Source of the DNA: Palsa-343 sp036269135
GTDB lineage: Bacteria; Acidobacteriota; Terriglobia; Terriglobales; Acidobacteriaceae
Direction of reading: 5' to 3'
Assembly (NCBI GenBank): GCA_036269135.1
Contig: DATASQ010000027.1
Span: forward strand, 99,544 to 163,543
Length of the DNA: 64,000 nucleotides
A model generated the notes under the pieces. It did no database searches and had not been told where the DNA came from. It was given only the letters and a program-made list of their open reading frames with translations. The position numbers were made by a program, and so were the translations under genes. Shown one piece after another: positions 1 through 9,022 of this stretch (positions are counted from its first letter, which is position 1; each line of letters opens with the position of its first letter).

Positions 1-193
1 CAAAGACCGTGGGCCCAATCAGCTGATTGGCGCAGAACGGCGATGTGGTCGTGCAGCCCCAGTCGGGATTGAAGGTGGACATGCCCCCTCCCACCCAGAC
101 CGCAGCCTCCCCGCCAACCGCCGATCGGGGGTTCTGGGCGACCAGTACTGCAGGAAGAAGCAGAAAAGCGAGAAATCCGATCTTTCTGGCCAC
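1..193 (-). CDS. Outer-membrane beta-barrel (porin-like) protein, N-terminal part
   Basis: The gene starts at a GTG (minus strand, base 193) with GGAG about 7 bases upstream, and runs off the left edge, so only 64 residues are visible. They show a signal peptide (basic VARKIG, hydrophobic FLAFLLLPAVLVA, then Gln) followed by a glycine- and aromatic-rich first strand (AAVWVGGGMSTFNPDW) and a cysteine pair in GCTTTSPFC. This pattern is typical of secreted barrel proteins with an outer-membrane-protein fold. It is the third minus-strand gene after a TonB-like protein and an M48-like protein, so it may share their transcript. Barrel identity is inferred from the N-terminus only. Confidence 0.6.
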   Translation of the reverse strand, partial: MARKIGFLAFLLLPAVLVAQNPRSAVGGEAAVWVGGGMSTFNPDWGCTTTSPFCANQLIGPTVF

Positions 194-336
194 TTGCGAT
201 CTCCGGTCAAACGCGTGCGAGCCTCAGTGAGTCTCCTGCGGATTCTTCCGAGAACTCGATCCAACCCGCAACACTGCCTGGCGTGCGGTTCGGTCGTCTG
301 AACCGCTCCGCCTGAGAGAGCCACTCCTGCTGTGAA

Positions 337-2121
337 TTACTGTGGTGCTGCCTGCGCCTGCGGCTGCGACTGGGCGCTCGTCGAAGGCTGCGCCGGATTC
401 GCCTCCGCCGACGGAGGCGCGGCGTTGCCCGCGGCCGGCGTCGTCCCCGCCGGTGCTCCCTGCGGCATGTCCTGATACCGCTGCAGCCGGAAGTACACCG
501 GAGTGATCTCCAGCGGCATCTTGTCGCGCGCATTCAGCAGCGGCGCCGGCTTCACATGCAGCATGAAAACCTTGTCATCCCACGGATCGATCTTGAGACG
601 GCTGTTCAGCGGCAGAGCGGCTACCTGCGTCAGGTTGTCCATATCCAGCCTCGGCGCGCCCTGCATCAGCGCAGCCAGCCACGGCTGCCCGTCGGGACGC
701 AGCAGCGAGTCCCCCAGTCGTGGAGTCAGCAGCGCCGTCAGGTCCTTCGAGCGCGCTTCCAGCTGCTCGAAGAACAGGCCCACGCTGGCCTTCTTGTCTT
801 TGTAGATCGAGTGGTCGAACAACTCCACCGCCTTCTTCGCGGCTTCTTCGTTGTCCACGTTGGAGTGGTTCATCGAGATGCGCTGGAAGGTGGAGGTGTC
901 CGGGAAGAGCAGCCGGTCGTTGAAGGCGTAGCGCGTATCGATGTGATGGCCTTCGACGATCTGGGCAAGCTGGAAGCTGATGACTGCGGCCAGATCTTCT
1001 TCCGTGGGCAGCACATCGACCAGTCCCTTGCTCAGCAGGATCGTATTGCCCACCGCCAGGGATTCCAGCGGCTCGGTCAGGATCACCCGGCAGTGAATAT
1101 CGCTCGGCAGCTGCAGATTGTTCCCGATGATGATGTTGTTGGTCACCTGCTCCAGCAGCTTGTCAAAGTCGCTGGGCGGCGCCACCAGTCCCGCCTGGGT
1201 CAGGCGGTCGAGCACGTTCTGCTCGGCCTGCGAGATCCACTCGCGCTCGGCCTGCAGCGGGCTTACATCGGAATTGTTCTCGCTCTGATCCTGCGCATTC
1301 TCGATTTCCATCGATTCGGCATCCGACTCGCTGGTCGGCAGCTTGAGCGAGTAGCCCCAGTATGTCGTCTGCCCCCGGAAGCTCTGCGCATGGTTCACCG
1401 GCTCGTGCAGCGTGTCTTCCACATACACCGCCGCCGGCGCCCAGACACCCGGCTGCACATTCATCCGCCAGCTGTCGAAATGGAAATAGTGCGAAACATC
1501 GTCGTTGGGATTGGAAAGGTAGGTGCCGTTGAAGCGCACCACGTTGCCCTCCTGATCCTCGATCCAGATCCGTCCGAAGAAGCGGCCCGGACCCCTCTCT
1601 TTCGGCCGCACATCGAAGACCCAGGTGCGCACCGTCCCCAAAAACTCGCGGCGGACAAACTGGAAGCTGTAATGCTGCTCATCGAAACCCGTCGGATCGA
1701 TGAACATCATTGCCATAAATCCGGTCGGCGAATTCTCCAGATGGAACGCCCGGGTCAGATCGGACATAAAGCGGAAGGAGCCGGAGAAGAAGCTGCGCGA
1801 CTGCCGCCGCTGCGCGTATTCGTCCGCCACAAAAGCCTTCCCGAAATCCACGCGCCCGATCATGTACTGGTCCGCCACCGGCACCTGGTACAGCTTCTGG
1901 TCGGCACGCATGTCCTGGATATAGGACTGCACCACCGGCGTGCTCTTCTCAATCTGCGTGACGATCACTTTTTCGCGGGCGATGGCTTCCTGCACCAGAC
2001 GATGCTGCTGTGGCGTGAGCGGTATCAGCTGCGCGGAGACGTGGTGGTGGTGATCTTTTGCCTGGGATGCTGGTACGCCCAGCAGCAGAATTATGCCCAG
2101 CATCGTTAACTTCCGAACCAT
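337..2121 (-). CDS. Secreted protein with LolA-like and degenerate M48-like peptidase regions
   Basis: 594-residue exported protein; the ATG at 2121 is preceded by AGGAG at 7 bases. Residues 1-21 are a signal peptide, followed by a short His run. About 60-260 has a beta-rich region that resembles outer-membrane lipoprotein-sorting (LolA-like) domains (VFDVRPKERGPGRFFGRIWI). About 340-420 resembles the core of M48 metallopeptidases (ILLSKGLVDVLPTEEDLAAV then VEGHH), but the zinc motif HExxH is replaced by FQLAQ at residues 383-387, so both His ligands and the catalytic Glu are gone. The last 50 residues are Ala/Pro/Gln low complexity. It lies 103 bases downstream of the TonB-like gene on the same strand. 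It is probably a non-catalytic envelope scaffold; the function is unknown. Confidence 0.8.
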   Translation of the reverse strand: MVRKLTMLGIILLLGVPASQAKDHHHHVSAQLIPLTPQQHRLVQEAIAREKVIVTQIEKSTPVVQSYIQDMRADQKLYQVPVADQYMIGRVDFGKAFVADEYAQRRQSRSFFSGSFRFMSDLTRAFHLENSPTGFMAMMFIDPTGFDEQHYSFQFVRREFLGTVRTWVFDVRPKERGPGRFFGRIWIEDQEGNVVRFNGTYLSNPNDDVSHYFHFDSWRMNVQPGVWAPAAVYVEDTLHEPVNHAQSFRGQTTYWGYSLKLPTSESDAESMEIENAQDQSENNSDVSPLQAEREWISQAEQNVLDRLTQAGLVAPPSDFDKLLEQVTNNIIIGNNLQLPSDIHCRVILTEPLESLAVGNTILLSKGLVDVLPTEEDLAAVISFQLAQIVEGHHIDTRYAFNDRLLFPDTSTFQRISMNHSNVDNEEAAKKAVELFDHSIYKDKKASVGLFFEQLEARSKDLTALLTPRLGDSLLRPDGQPWLAALMQGAPRLDMDNLTQVAALPLNSRLKIDPWDDKVFMLHVKPAPLLNARDKMPLEITPVYFRLQRYQDMPQGAPAGTTPAAGNAAPPSAEANPAQPSTSAQSQPQAQAAPQ

Positions 2122-2224
2122 GGTCCAACTCCTGAGGATCGTTCTGTCCCGGATTTCTTCCTATTGTGCGCCGACGCCCGCGCTCCCGTCCGCAGATGGC
2201 CCTGCTCTTTGCGCCGTTCTGTGC

Positions 2225-3298
2225 TTAGGCCATCTGGAAGGTCACGTGAATGATGCTGACTTCATCGACGGGCCGGCCGTCTTTCGTGGCGGGTTTGAAC
2301 CGGATCCGCTCCGCTGCGATCTTCGCCTGCTCGTCCAGTCCGTGGCCCAATCCGCTCAGGATCCGCAGCACTTCCACCTGCCCGGAGGCGGCGAAGCGGA
2401 CCTGCAGCGTCACATCTCCTTCGATCTTGAGTTGCCGCGCCTCCGCCGTATAGGTGGGCAACGGCTTGGCCAGCACGACGATCGGGGTCGTTGCCGGTTC
2501 CTGCGCCCGGGCCGCCTGGCTCGGCGCCGATCCGTACATGTTGTCCCCAAAGCTCGCCTTGGCTACCGTGCCATGGCTGCCGGGGCGTCCCGTGCCGCCG
2601 GCCACGCCGTCATTGAAGCCGGCCGACGCGATGGTCCCGCGATCTCTTCCGCCCGCCACTCCGTTGGCCACGCCGGAACCAAAATCGACTCCGCGCACTG
2701 ATCCCGCACGGGCCGCGCCCGCACCCGGAGCGCCCGCGCCAGGCGCCGCGTTAAATGCACCCACCGCCGCTACGGTCGCCTGCCGGTTGGCGCTGGGATT
2801 CGGATGCACGCCCTCCGGATCGCCGAACCCGCCGGTCCTGGCCGTAGGCGCCACCCGGTTGTTCGCCACCTGCGTCGGCAGCTCGCTCTTGAACAGTCCC
2901 ACCTTGGGTTGCGGCGGCGGGGTGAAACGCTTCGGCGGAGCCGCTTCCATCTTCGGCATCTCCGGCGTCGCCATCTTCACCTCGGCCACCTTCGGCGGTT
3001 CGGGCAGCGGCTTGGGCAGCTCGATCTTCGGCCTGTCCTCCACCACCGGCGGCGGCGGAATCACATGGATCTTCGGCACCGGCGGCGTATAGGGCTTCGG
3101 CTGATCCACGGGGAAGATCAGCTGCGTGGTCTCATAGCGGCGCTGCTGCACCTGATGAACCTGCGCGACCGTGAGCAGCAGCAGCAGAGCTGCCACGCTC
3201 ACGTTGACGATCATGCTCATCCCGAACGAACCCATCCGTCCATCCGGTTCGGGGAGCAGTCCAAACGTTCCGCGCTTAAGGGAGTTGTCCGTCGCCAT
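2225..3298 (-). CDS. TonB-like energy transducer protein
   Basis: 357 residues. A short cytoplasmic N-terminus is followed by one membrane span (about 26-45, IVNVSVAALLLLLTVAQV), a long Pro/Lys-rich periplasmic spacer (PPPPVVEDRPKIELPKPLPEPP and onward), a Gly/Ala-rich linker, and a C-terminal TonB domain (about 275-357) with the usual YTAEARQLKIEGDVTLQVRF and ILSGLGHGLDEQA. TonB proteins carry proton-motive energy from ExbB/ExbD to outer-membrane receptors; no exbBD is present here. The start ATG at 3298 has GGAG about 10 bases upstream. The neighbours downstream (M48-like protein, beta-barrel protein) suggest an envelope operon. The Gly/Ala-rich linker is longer than in classical TonB. Confidence 0.85.
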   Translation of the reverse strand: MATDNSLKRGTFGLLPEPDGRMGSFGMSMIVNVSVAALLLLLTVAQVHQVQQRRYETTQLIFPVDQPKPYTPPVPKIHVIPPPPVVEDRPKIELPKPLPEPPKVAEVKMATPEMPKMEAAPPKRFTPPPQPKVGLFKSELPTQVANNRVAPTARTGGFGDPEGVHPNPSANRQATVAAVGAFNAAPGAGAPGAGAARAGSVRGVDFGSGVANGVAGGRDRGTIASAGFNDGVAGGTGRPGSHGTVAKASFGDNMYGSAPSQAARAQEPATTPIVVLAKPLPTYTAEARQLKIEGDVTLQVRFAASGQVEVLRILSGLGHGLDEQAKIAAERIRFKPATKDGRPVDEVSIIHVTFQMA

Positions 3299-3351
3299 TG
3301 CCCAGTATCTCCAACATGACTTGAGAAAAGAAGTTGCGAACCATTGATGCG

Positions 3352-3369
3352 ATTGAAGGGTCCTTCAAT
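3352..3369. promoter_or_regulatory. Perfect 8-bp-arm palindrome, candidate operator
   Basis: ATTGAAGG-GT-CCTTCAAT is a perfect dyad with a 2-base spacer, 54 bases upstream of the tonB-like start codon. A third half-site CTTCAAGG follows at 3373-3380. The size and position fit a dimeric repressor site, but no bound protein is known. Confidence 0.4.
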
Positions 3370-3442
3370 GCACTTCAAGGACCAAAACCGACCCGAAGAC
3401 TGCCGCCTGGCGTGGCCTGCCGAACCCTTCGAATGGCAATTG

Positions 3443-3466
3443 GGTGTGCTCTTATTCTTGCACACC
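3443..3466. promoter_or_regulatory. Inverted repeat GGTGTGC-N10-GCACACC
   Basis: Perfect 7-base arms are separated by a 10-base A/T-rich spacer in the divergent tonB-like/galE gap. The spacing puts the half-sites about 1.6 helical turns apart, as at some dimeric repressor sites; it could also form a hairpin. No promoter assignment was possible. Confidence 0.35.
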
Positions 3467-3783
3467 TCTATTACTATTCGGCTTTCCCGAGGGTACCAAC
3501 GTTTTGGCCGGCGGTTACCTAAGCGTAGCCCAGAAGCACCCCGCCAGCAGTCACACAAATGAGGCACGCCCCTAAACCCTTTTGGGGACAGCCCCCCTTC
3601 ACTGGACGTGCAGCGCTGGCCCCTCGTTCAGGCCGGCCGCTTTCCGTCTCTGGCCTTCATTCCAGCGCCCCTTCCGCAGCCCCGGGGACACGTCTAACTC
3701 CGAGCTGCCCGAGCCCGGTCCTGCTGCCTCCGCTGAATCCTTGCAAGGAAAAGGAGAAACCCAGCCAACGACCGCGACGGCTG

Positions 3784-3812
3784 TCGAAAACCGCGCCTTG
3801 ATGCATTATAAG
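3784..3812 (+). promoter_or_regulatory. Candidate sigma-70 promoter of galE
   Basis: TCGAAA (3784-3789) and TATAAG (3807-3812) are separated by 17 bases. Each matches the -35/-10 consensus at four or five of six positions. The predicted start near 3819 would give a 50-base leader before the TTG start of galE. Confidence 0.4.
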
Positions 3813-3868
3813 AAAAACCTGGGCGCACGCAGAGCGTCCACAGCATAGCGGAGAGGCGGGTCGGCAGA

Positions 3869-4846
<978 letters not shown>

Positions 4847-4851
4847 GGCGA

Positions 4852-4872
4852 CCCAGCTCCCAGCTCCCAGCT
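4852..4872. repeat. Three exact 7-base tandem repeats (CCCAGCT)
   Basis: CCCAGCT is repeated three times without change in the 36-base gap between the convergent galE and DUF427 genes. It belongs with the similar 7-base-period tracts at 5871, 39286, 43954, 47889 and 61477. Confidence 0.85.
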
Positions 4873-4882
4873 AAAGGTGCCC

Positions 4883-5167
4883 CTACTTCTCCACCTCGAC
4901 CCCGCGCCAAAAAGCTATATGATTCTTAATGTTACGCGCTGCAGGATTGGGATTGGGGTAGTACCAGGCAGCATCCTGATTCTCTTGCCCGTCGACCAGG
5001 AGACTGTAGTAACGCGCCTGTCCCTTCCAGGGACAGGTGGAGGTCGTGGAGCTGGGCCGCAGGTATTCGCGGCTGACGGCGCTTTCGGGGAAGTACACAT
5101 TTCCCTCCACCGTCTCGTAACTCTCACTTTCTGCAATCACTTTTCCGTTCCAGACTGCCTTTGCCAT
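4883..5167 (-). CDS. DUF427 family protein
   Basis: 94-residue cytosolic protein matching the DUF427 family in length and signature: N-terminal MAKAVWNGKVIAESE, the central NVYFPESAVSREYL, then TCPWKG-ARYYSL and AAWYYPNP, ending in KNHIAFWRGVEVE. DUF427 proteins adopt a small beta-rich fold and have no established biochemical role. The gene is divergent from the DUF4188 gene 184 bases away and convergent with galE. A GGAA-type ribosome site lies about 12 bases before the ATG. The family assignment is firm; the function is unknown. Confidence 0.85.
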   Translation of the reverse strand: MAKAVWNGKVIAESESYETVEGNVYFPESAVSREYLRPSSTTSTCPWKGQARYYSLLVDGQENQDAAWYYPNPNPAARNIKNHIAFWRGVEVEK

Positions 5168-5351
5168 CGTTCTGCATTTCCTTTTGTTTCGACTGAACTC
5201 ACCACATTAGCAGATGCGCGAGGGGATGCAAACGGCGCAGCCGGACACTTCCCGCCCCCCTGCCCACCTAAAGTGGGGGCGGCCCGCCACCGCTCCGTCG
5301 CTCGCCGTCCCTCGGCCCCTGGGCTAAGCTCCAGGGTGTCGGAGGCCACTC

Positions 5352-5858
5352 ATGCCCACACCCGTCAACCGCCGCACCGTCGATCTGTCCCAATTCCCCG
5401 ATCTCGTCGTCGTTTACCTCGGCATGCGCGTCAATCGCATCGCCGGGCTGAAAACCCTCATCGGCTTCGGTCCCCAAATCTTCCGGTCCGTGGAAGCGCA
5501 GCCCGACGGCCTGCTCCGCCACGATAATTTCATCCTTTCGCTCTTCCCTATGCACATCGGGCTCCGCCAGTACTGGCGCGATATGGATTCCCTCCTCGCC
5601 TGGACCCGTTCCGACCCGCACCGCCTCTGGTGGAAGAACTATCTCCGCGACTCCGGCGGCACCGGCTTCTGGCATGAAACCTACACCATGCGCGGCGGCA
5701 TGGAAGCCATCTACGACGACATCGCCGTCCCGGTGGGCTTCTCCAGCTTCGCGCCTGTGATCCCCGCTCGCGGATCGATGTTTACCGCCGCCCACCGCGC
5801 CGGCCAGGGCGGAGACCGCGAAGCCGTCGTCAAAGAGCAGGACCTCTACGACCGCTAA
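5352..5858 (+). CDS. DUF4188 family protein (monooxygenase-like dimeric alpha-beta barrel)
   Basis: 168-residue cytosolic protein with the DUF4188 pattern: TVDLSQFPDLVVVYLGMRVN near the N-terminus, then QYWRDMDSLLAWTRSDPHRLWW, GTGFWHETYTMRGGMEAIYDD and a C-terminal FAPVIPARGSMFTAA. The family is related to ferredoxin-like dimeric barrels that include antibiotic-biosynthesis-type monooxygenases; the substrate is unknown. The ATG at 5352 is preceded by GGAGG at 6 bases, one of the clearest ribosome sites in the window. It is followed by a 7-base repeat tract and the convergent M20 dipeptidase. Confidence 0.8.
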   Translation: MPTPVNRRTVDLSQFPDLVVVYLGMRVNRIAGLKTLIGFGPQIFRSVEAQPDGLLRHDNFILSLFPMHIGLRQYWRDMDSLLAWTRSDPHRLWWKNYLRDSGGTGFWHETYTMRGGMEAIYDDIAVPVGFSSFAPVIPARGSMFTAAHRAGQGGDREAVVKEQDLYDR

Positions 5859-5870
5859 AAACGATCCGCC

Positions 5871-5932
5871 CCGCTCCCGCTACCGCCTCCCAGCTCCCAG
5901 CTCCCAGGCTACCGCCTACCGGCTCCCAGCCA
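5871..5932. repeat. Degenerate 7-base tandem repeats between convergent genes
   Basis: About nine units of a C/G-rich heptad (CCGCTCC, CGCTACC, GCCTCCC, AGCTCCC, AGCTCCC and so on) run through the gap after the DUF4188 gene and into the last codons of the convergent M20 dipeptidase, whose TAG lies at 5916-5918. Confidence 0.75.
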
Positions 5933-7295
5933 GTTCCTCAAAGAACACAATCACGCTCTCAATCCCCCGATGAAAATTCCCAATGTGGAACTTCTCGTTC
6001 GGCGCGTGCAGCCCATCGTCCGGCAGCCCAAAGCCCATCATCACCGAGGGAATCTTCAGGTGCCGCTCGAAATCGCCGACAATCGGAATCGAGCCGCCGG
6101 AGCGGATGAACACCGTGTCCTGGTTCCACACCGTCTTCAGCGCCTGCGTCGCCGCCTTCACGTAAGGATTGTCCGTCCCGATCACAATCGGATCGCCGGC
6201 GTGGATCAGACGCACCTCCACCGAGACGCCCTCGGGCTTGATCGTCTCCACGTACGCCTTGTACTGCTGGAAAGACTTCTCCGGCGTCATGTCCGGGACC
6301 AGACGCATCGAGATCTTCGCCGTCGCCTTCGCCGGGATCACCGTTTTTGCCCCCGCGGCCGTGAATCCCCCCGCAATGCCGTGGACATCGAGCGTGGGGC
6401 GCGCCCATGTCCGCTCCAGTACGGAGTAGCCTTTCTCGCCGACCAGCGCCGATGCCCCCATTTCTTTTTCGCGGTACTCTTCCTCGTCGAACGGCAGCGC
6501 CTTCCAGGTTTTCAGCTCCTCCGCGCTCGGCTTCTGCACGTCGTCATAGAAGCCCGGGATGAGAATCTTCCCCTCGCGATCCTTGAGCCCCGCGATGATC
6601 TGCGCCAGCGCGACGAACGGATTCGGGGCCGCTCCGCCATACGCCCCGGAGTGCAGATCCGTTTTCGCCCCCCGTACTTCCAGCTCCGTGTAGACCATCC
6701 CGCGCAAGCCCACGCACAAGGTAGGCATCTCCGGCGCAAACATCTCCGTGTCCGAAATCAGAGCGAAGTCCGCCTTCAGCCGATCGGGATGCTCGCGCAC
6801 GAACGCAGCAATGCGCTCGCCGCCAACTTCCTCTTCGCCTTCGTAGATCACCCGTACATTGATCGGCAGTTTTCCCTCCGCCGCACGCAGGGCCTCCAGG
6901 GCTTTCACCTGCAGCCAGAGCTGGCCCTTGTCGTCCACCGCGCCGCGCGCATAGATGTTGCCGTTGCGCTCGGTCGGCTCAAACGGCGGCGTCACCCATT
7001 CGTCCAGGGGATCGGGGGGCTGCACATCGTAGTGCGCATAGCAGAGCACGGTCGGCTTGCCCTCTGCATGCAGCCAGTCGGCGTAAACCAGCGGGTGCCC
7101 CTCGGCGCTCCGGATCACCTCCACATGCTCCATGCCGATGCGCCGCAGCTCCGCCGCCACCCATTCGGCGGCCTTCTCCACGTCGCCCTTGTGCTCGGGC
7201 GTCGTCGACACCGACGGAATCCGCAACAACGTCTTCAGCTCCTCCAGAAACCGCGCCGCATTCTCGCGCGCATATCCAACCGCCGGCGAACTCAT
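5916..7295 (-). CDS. M20 family dipeptidase / metallopeptidase
   Basis: 459-residue cytosolic zinc peptidase of the M20 family (carnosinase / CNDP-like dipeptidase branch), expected to hydrolyse dipeptides or acylated amino acids. Zinc-site motifs are intact: AHYDVQP (H88, D90), GAVDDKGQ (D121-D122) and EGEEEVGGE (E153-E155), followed by the dimerisation domain with GLRGMVYTELEVRG. The start at 7295 is chosen over longer in-frame options because AGGGAGG lies 9 bases upstream and translation then opens with MSSPAVGYARENAARFLEEL, the usual family start. The ATG overlaps the stop codon of a possible small upstream reading frame (TGATG), and TATACT at 7331-7336 could be its -10 element. Confidence 0.9.
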   Translation of the reverse strand: MSSPAVGYARENAARFLEELKTLLRIPSVSTTPEHKGDVEKAAEWVAAELRRIGMEHVEVIRSAEGHPLVYADWLHAEGKPTVLCYAHYDVQPPDPLDEWVTPPFEPTERNGNIYARGAVDDKGQLWLQVKALEALRAAEGKLPINVRVIYEGEEEVGGERIAAFVREHPDRLKADFALISDTEMFAPEMPTLCVGLRGMVYTELEVRGAKTDLHSGAYGGAAPNPFVALAQIIAGLKDREGKILIPGFYDDVQKPSAEELKTWKALPFDEEEYREKEMGASALVGEKGYSVLERTWARPTLDVHGIAGGFTAAGAKTVIPAKATAKISMRLVPDMTPEKSFQQYKAYVETIKPEGVSVEVRLIHAGDPIVIGTDNPYVKAATQALKTVWNQDTVFIRSGGSIPIVGDFERHLKIPSVMMGFGLPDDGLHAPNEKFHIGNFHRGIESVIVFFEELAGSR

Positions 7296-7495
7296 CAACC
7301 CGAACCTCCCTGAGAGAAAGCAAACAGCCAAGTATACGGCGAAGGGAGATGGGGGACTCGCCAGCAGATTGCGGCTGGTTCGGGAACCGGCTCCGGTTGC
7401 ACGGCAGCATTCGCATCCGGCGCGCCGGCAATCGCAATCTCCGTCAGAAACACAAAGAGCCACGCCCAAAGAATGCTGGTGACCAGCGCAACCAA
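7295..7495 (-). CDS. Possible small membrane protein upstream of the M20 dipeptidase
   Basis: A 66-codon frame from a TTG at 7495 has one strong predicted membrane span (LVALVTSILWAWLFVFLTEIAIAG) followed by a Pro/Glu-rich linker. Its stop overlaps the dipeptidase ATG as TGATG, as in translationally coupled genes. Against it: the start is a TTG with CAGGA only 2-3 bases away, and the last codons read through the dipeptidase ribosome site. It matches no family that I recognise. Confidence 0.25.
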   Translation of the reverse strand: MVALVTSILWAWLFVFLTEIAIAGAPDANAAVQPEPVPEPAAICWRVPHLPSPYTWLFAFSQGGSG

Positions 7496-7638
7496 ATCCT
7501 GACGAAATAAGACGCGAGCACGGTGGGCCGGATTAACCCCGGACTCATGATCATCAAGGCTGACTGACAAATTGTTTCTTCTCCGTGCTCTCTGCGTCCT
7601 CTGTGGTGAGAGCCCCTGCCTGTTATCCTTCACCCCAA
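7296..7638. other. Divergent intergenic region between the two M20 peptidase genes
   Basis: This 343-base gap holds the candidate -10 of the dipeptidase (7331-7336), the possible small membrane-protein frame (7295-7495) and a short dispersed pyrimidine-rich repeat (7576-7613). I see no RNA gene or mobile element in it. Confidence 0.5.
7576..7613. repeat. Dispersed CACAGAGGAC-type intergenic repeat
   Basis: Read on the minus strand, the tract is ACCACAGAGGACGCAGAGAG followed by CACGGAGAAG. This is the widespread low-complexity purine repeat that yields spurious peptides such as SPQRTQRARRR in many unrelated bacterial genomes. It lies just upstream of the second M20 peptidase gene. Confidence 0.65.
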
Positions 7639-8997
7639 ATGTCCGCCCGCCTCTGCCTGCCCGCTCTCCTCGCTGCCCTCACGCTCACCGCCGCCGCTCA
7701 GGCTCCCCAGCCGCTCTCGCGCCAGGAAAAAACCATCGTCAGCTACATCGATGCCCACCAGCAGGACGCGAACGCGCTCCTCGAGACGCTGGTCGACATC
7801 AACTCCGGCACGCATAACCTCCCGGGCGTCCGCGATGTCGCCAAAATCATGGAGGCACAGCTCACGGCTCTGGGTTTTCACGTCGAATGGATACCCATGG
7901 ATGCCATCCAGCGCGCCGGCGACCTCGTCGCCACGCATCCCTGCCCGCAGCCGGGCCAGTGCGGCAAGCGCATGCTCTTCATCGGCCATATGGACACCGT
8001 CTTCGAGAAAACCAGCCCCTTCCAGACCTGGAGCGTGAAGGGACACATCGCCACCGGCCCCGGCAGCAGCGACATGAAAGGCGGCCTGGTCGATATGCTC
8101 TTCGCCCTCAAGGCTCTCCAGGCGGCGCACGCCCTCGATCGCACCGCAATCACCGCGGTCCTGAGCGGCGACGAAGAGGATTATGGCGAGCCGGCCAGCG
8201 TCTCCCGCCGGGACATGGTTGCCGCTGCCCATCACTCCGACGTCGCCCTCGAATTTGAGGGGACGCCCCGCATCAACGGCGTCTTCTACGGCAGCGTCAG
8301 CCGCCGCAGCTCCATCACCTGGCACCTGAAGACCACCGGCGAGACCGGCCACTCCTCCGGGATCTTCAGCCAGCCGATGGGTTACGGGGCGATCTATGAA
8401 CTGGTCCGCATCCTCGACAGCTTTCGCACCCAGTTGCCCCAGCCCTACCTCACCTATAACGTGGGCATGATCCTCGGCGGTTCCAGCCTCACCGTGAACG
8501 CAGCGGGCGACAGCGGCACCGTCAACGGCAAGGACAACGTCATTCCGCCCACCGCGTATGCCAGCGGCGATATTCGGACGATCTCGAATCAGCAGTCCGA
8601 AGAGGTTGAGAAGAAAATGCAGGGCATCGTCGCTCAGCACCTGTCCAGGACCGGCGCGGAAATCAGCTTCGGTGAAGGCTATCCCGCCATGGCGCCCACG
8701 GCGGCGAGCCGCGCCCTGCTCCGTCTGCTCAACCAGTGCAACGCCAGCCTTGGCTTCGCGCCCATGCCGGAGCTGGACCCGATGAAGCGCGGCGCCGGCG
8801 ACATCTCTTTCGTGGCCGGCCTCATTCCGGGGCTGGCCGGGATCGGAGCGACGGGCCAGGGCGCCCACGCGCCGGGGGAAACCGTCGATCTGTCCGCGCA
8901 GCCCATCAACACCACACGCGACGCTCTGCTGATGCTCCGCCTCAGCCACGTCGATGAAAAGGCCAACCTGGTCACGGCCATTGCGCCCGGCTCGTAG
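7639..8997 (+). CDS. Exported M20 family metallopeptidase (carboxypeptidase G2-like)
   Basis: 452-residue zinc exopeptidase with an N-terminal signal peptide (MSARLCLPALLAALTLTAAA, cleaved near AQA), so it probably acts in the periplasm. It resembles the glutamate-carboxypeptidase / CPG2 branch of M20. Motifs: GHMDTV (H117, D119), GSSDMKGG (D145), SGDEEDYG (E179-E180) and a C-terminal zinc His in GQGAHAPGE. The start at 7639 is chosen because the signal peptide begins there; no clear ribosome site precedes it, so it may be leaderless. It is divergent from the cytosolic M20 dipeptidase, and the pair could serve extracellular and intracellular peptide breakdown. Confidence 0.88.
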   Translation: MSARLCLPALLAALTLTAAAQAPQPLSRQEKTIVSYIDAHQQDANALLETLVDINSGTHNLPGVRDVAKIMEAQLTALGFHVEWIPMDAIQRAGDLVATHPCPQPGQCGKRMLFIGHMDTVFEKTSPFQTWSVKGHIATGPGSSDMKGGLVDMLFALKALQAAHALDRTAITAVLSGDEEDYGEPASVSRRDMVAAAHHSDVALEFEGTPRINGVFYGSVSRRSSITWHLKTTGETGHSSGIFSQPMGYGAIYELVRILDSFRTQLPQPYLTYNVGMILGGSSLTVNAAGDSGTVNGKDNVIPPTAYASGDIRTISNQQSEEVEKKMQGIVAQHLSRTGAEISFGEGYPAMAPTAASRALLRLLNQCNASLGFAPMPELDPMKRGAGDISFVAGLIPGLAGIGATGQGAHAPGETVDLSAQPINTTRDALLMLRLSHVDEKANLVTAIAPGS

Positions 8998-9022
8998 AAA
9001 ACGCCACCCGTCGACCCTTTGG

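Larger units (their letters stand above)
3299..3868. other. Intergenic region between divergent tonB-like gene and galE
   Basis: No convincing gene lies in these 570 bases. The left half holds two dyads (3352-3369 and 3443-3466) placed where the regulatory region of the minus-strand tonB-like gene should be. The right end holds a candidate promoter for galE (3784-3812). The short reading frames here have no ribosome binding site or recognisable product. Confidence 0.6.

Noticed and set aside
556..2109. A 517-codon plus-strand frame opposite the M48-like gene
   Set aside because: Same reason: low-complexity Arg/His/Val composition, no signal or motif, and the minus-strand gene has a ribosome site and signal peptide.
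7296..7469. A 58-codon N-terminal extension of the M20 dipeptidase
   Set aside because: It is Cys/Arg-rich, matches no family start, and would bury the strong AGGGAGG site that serves the ATG at 7295.
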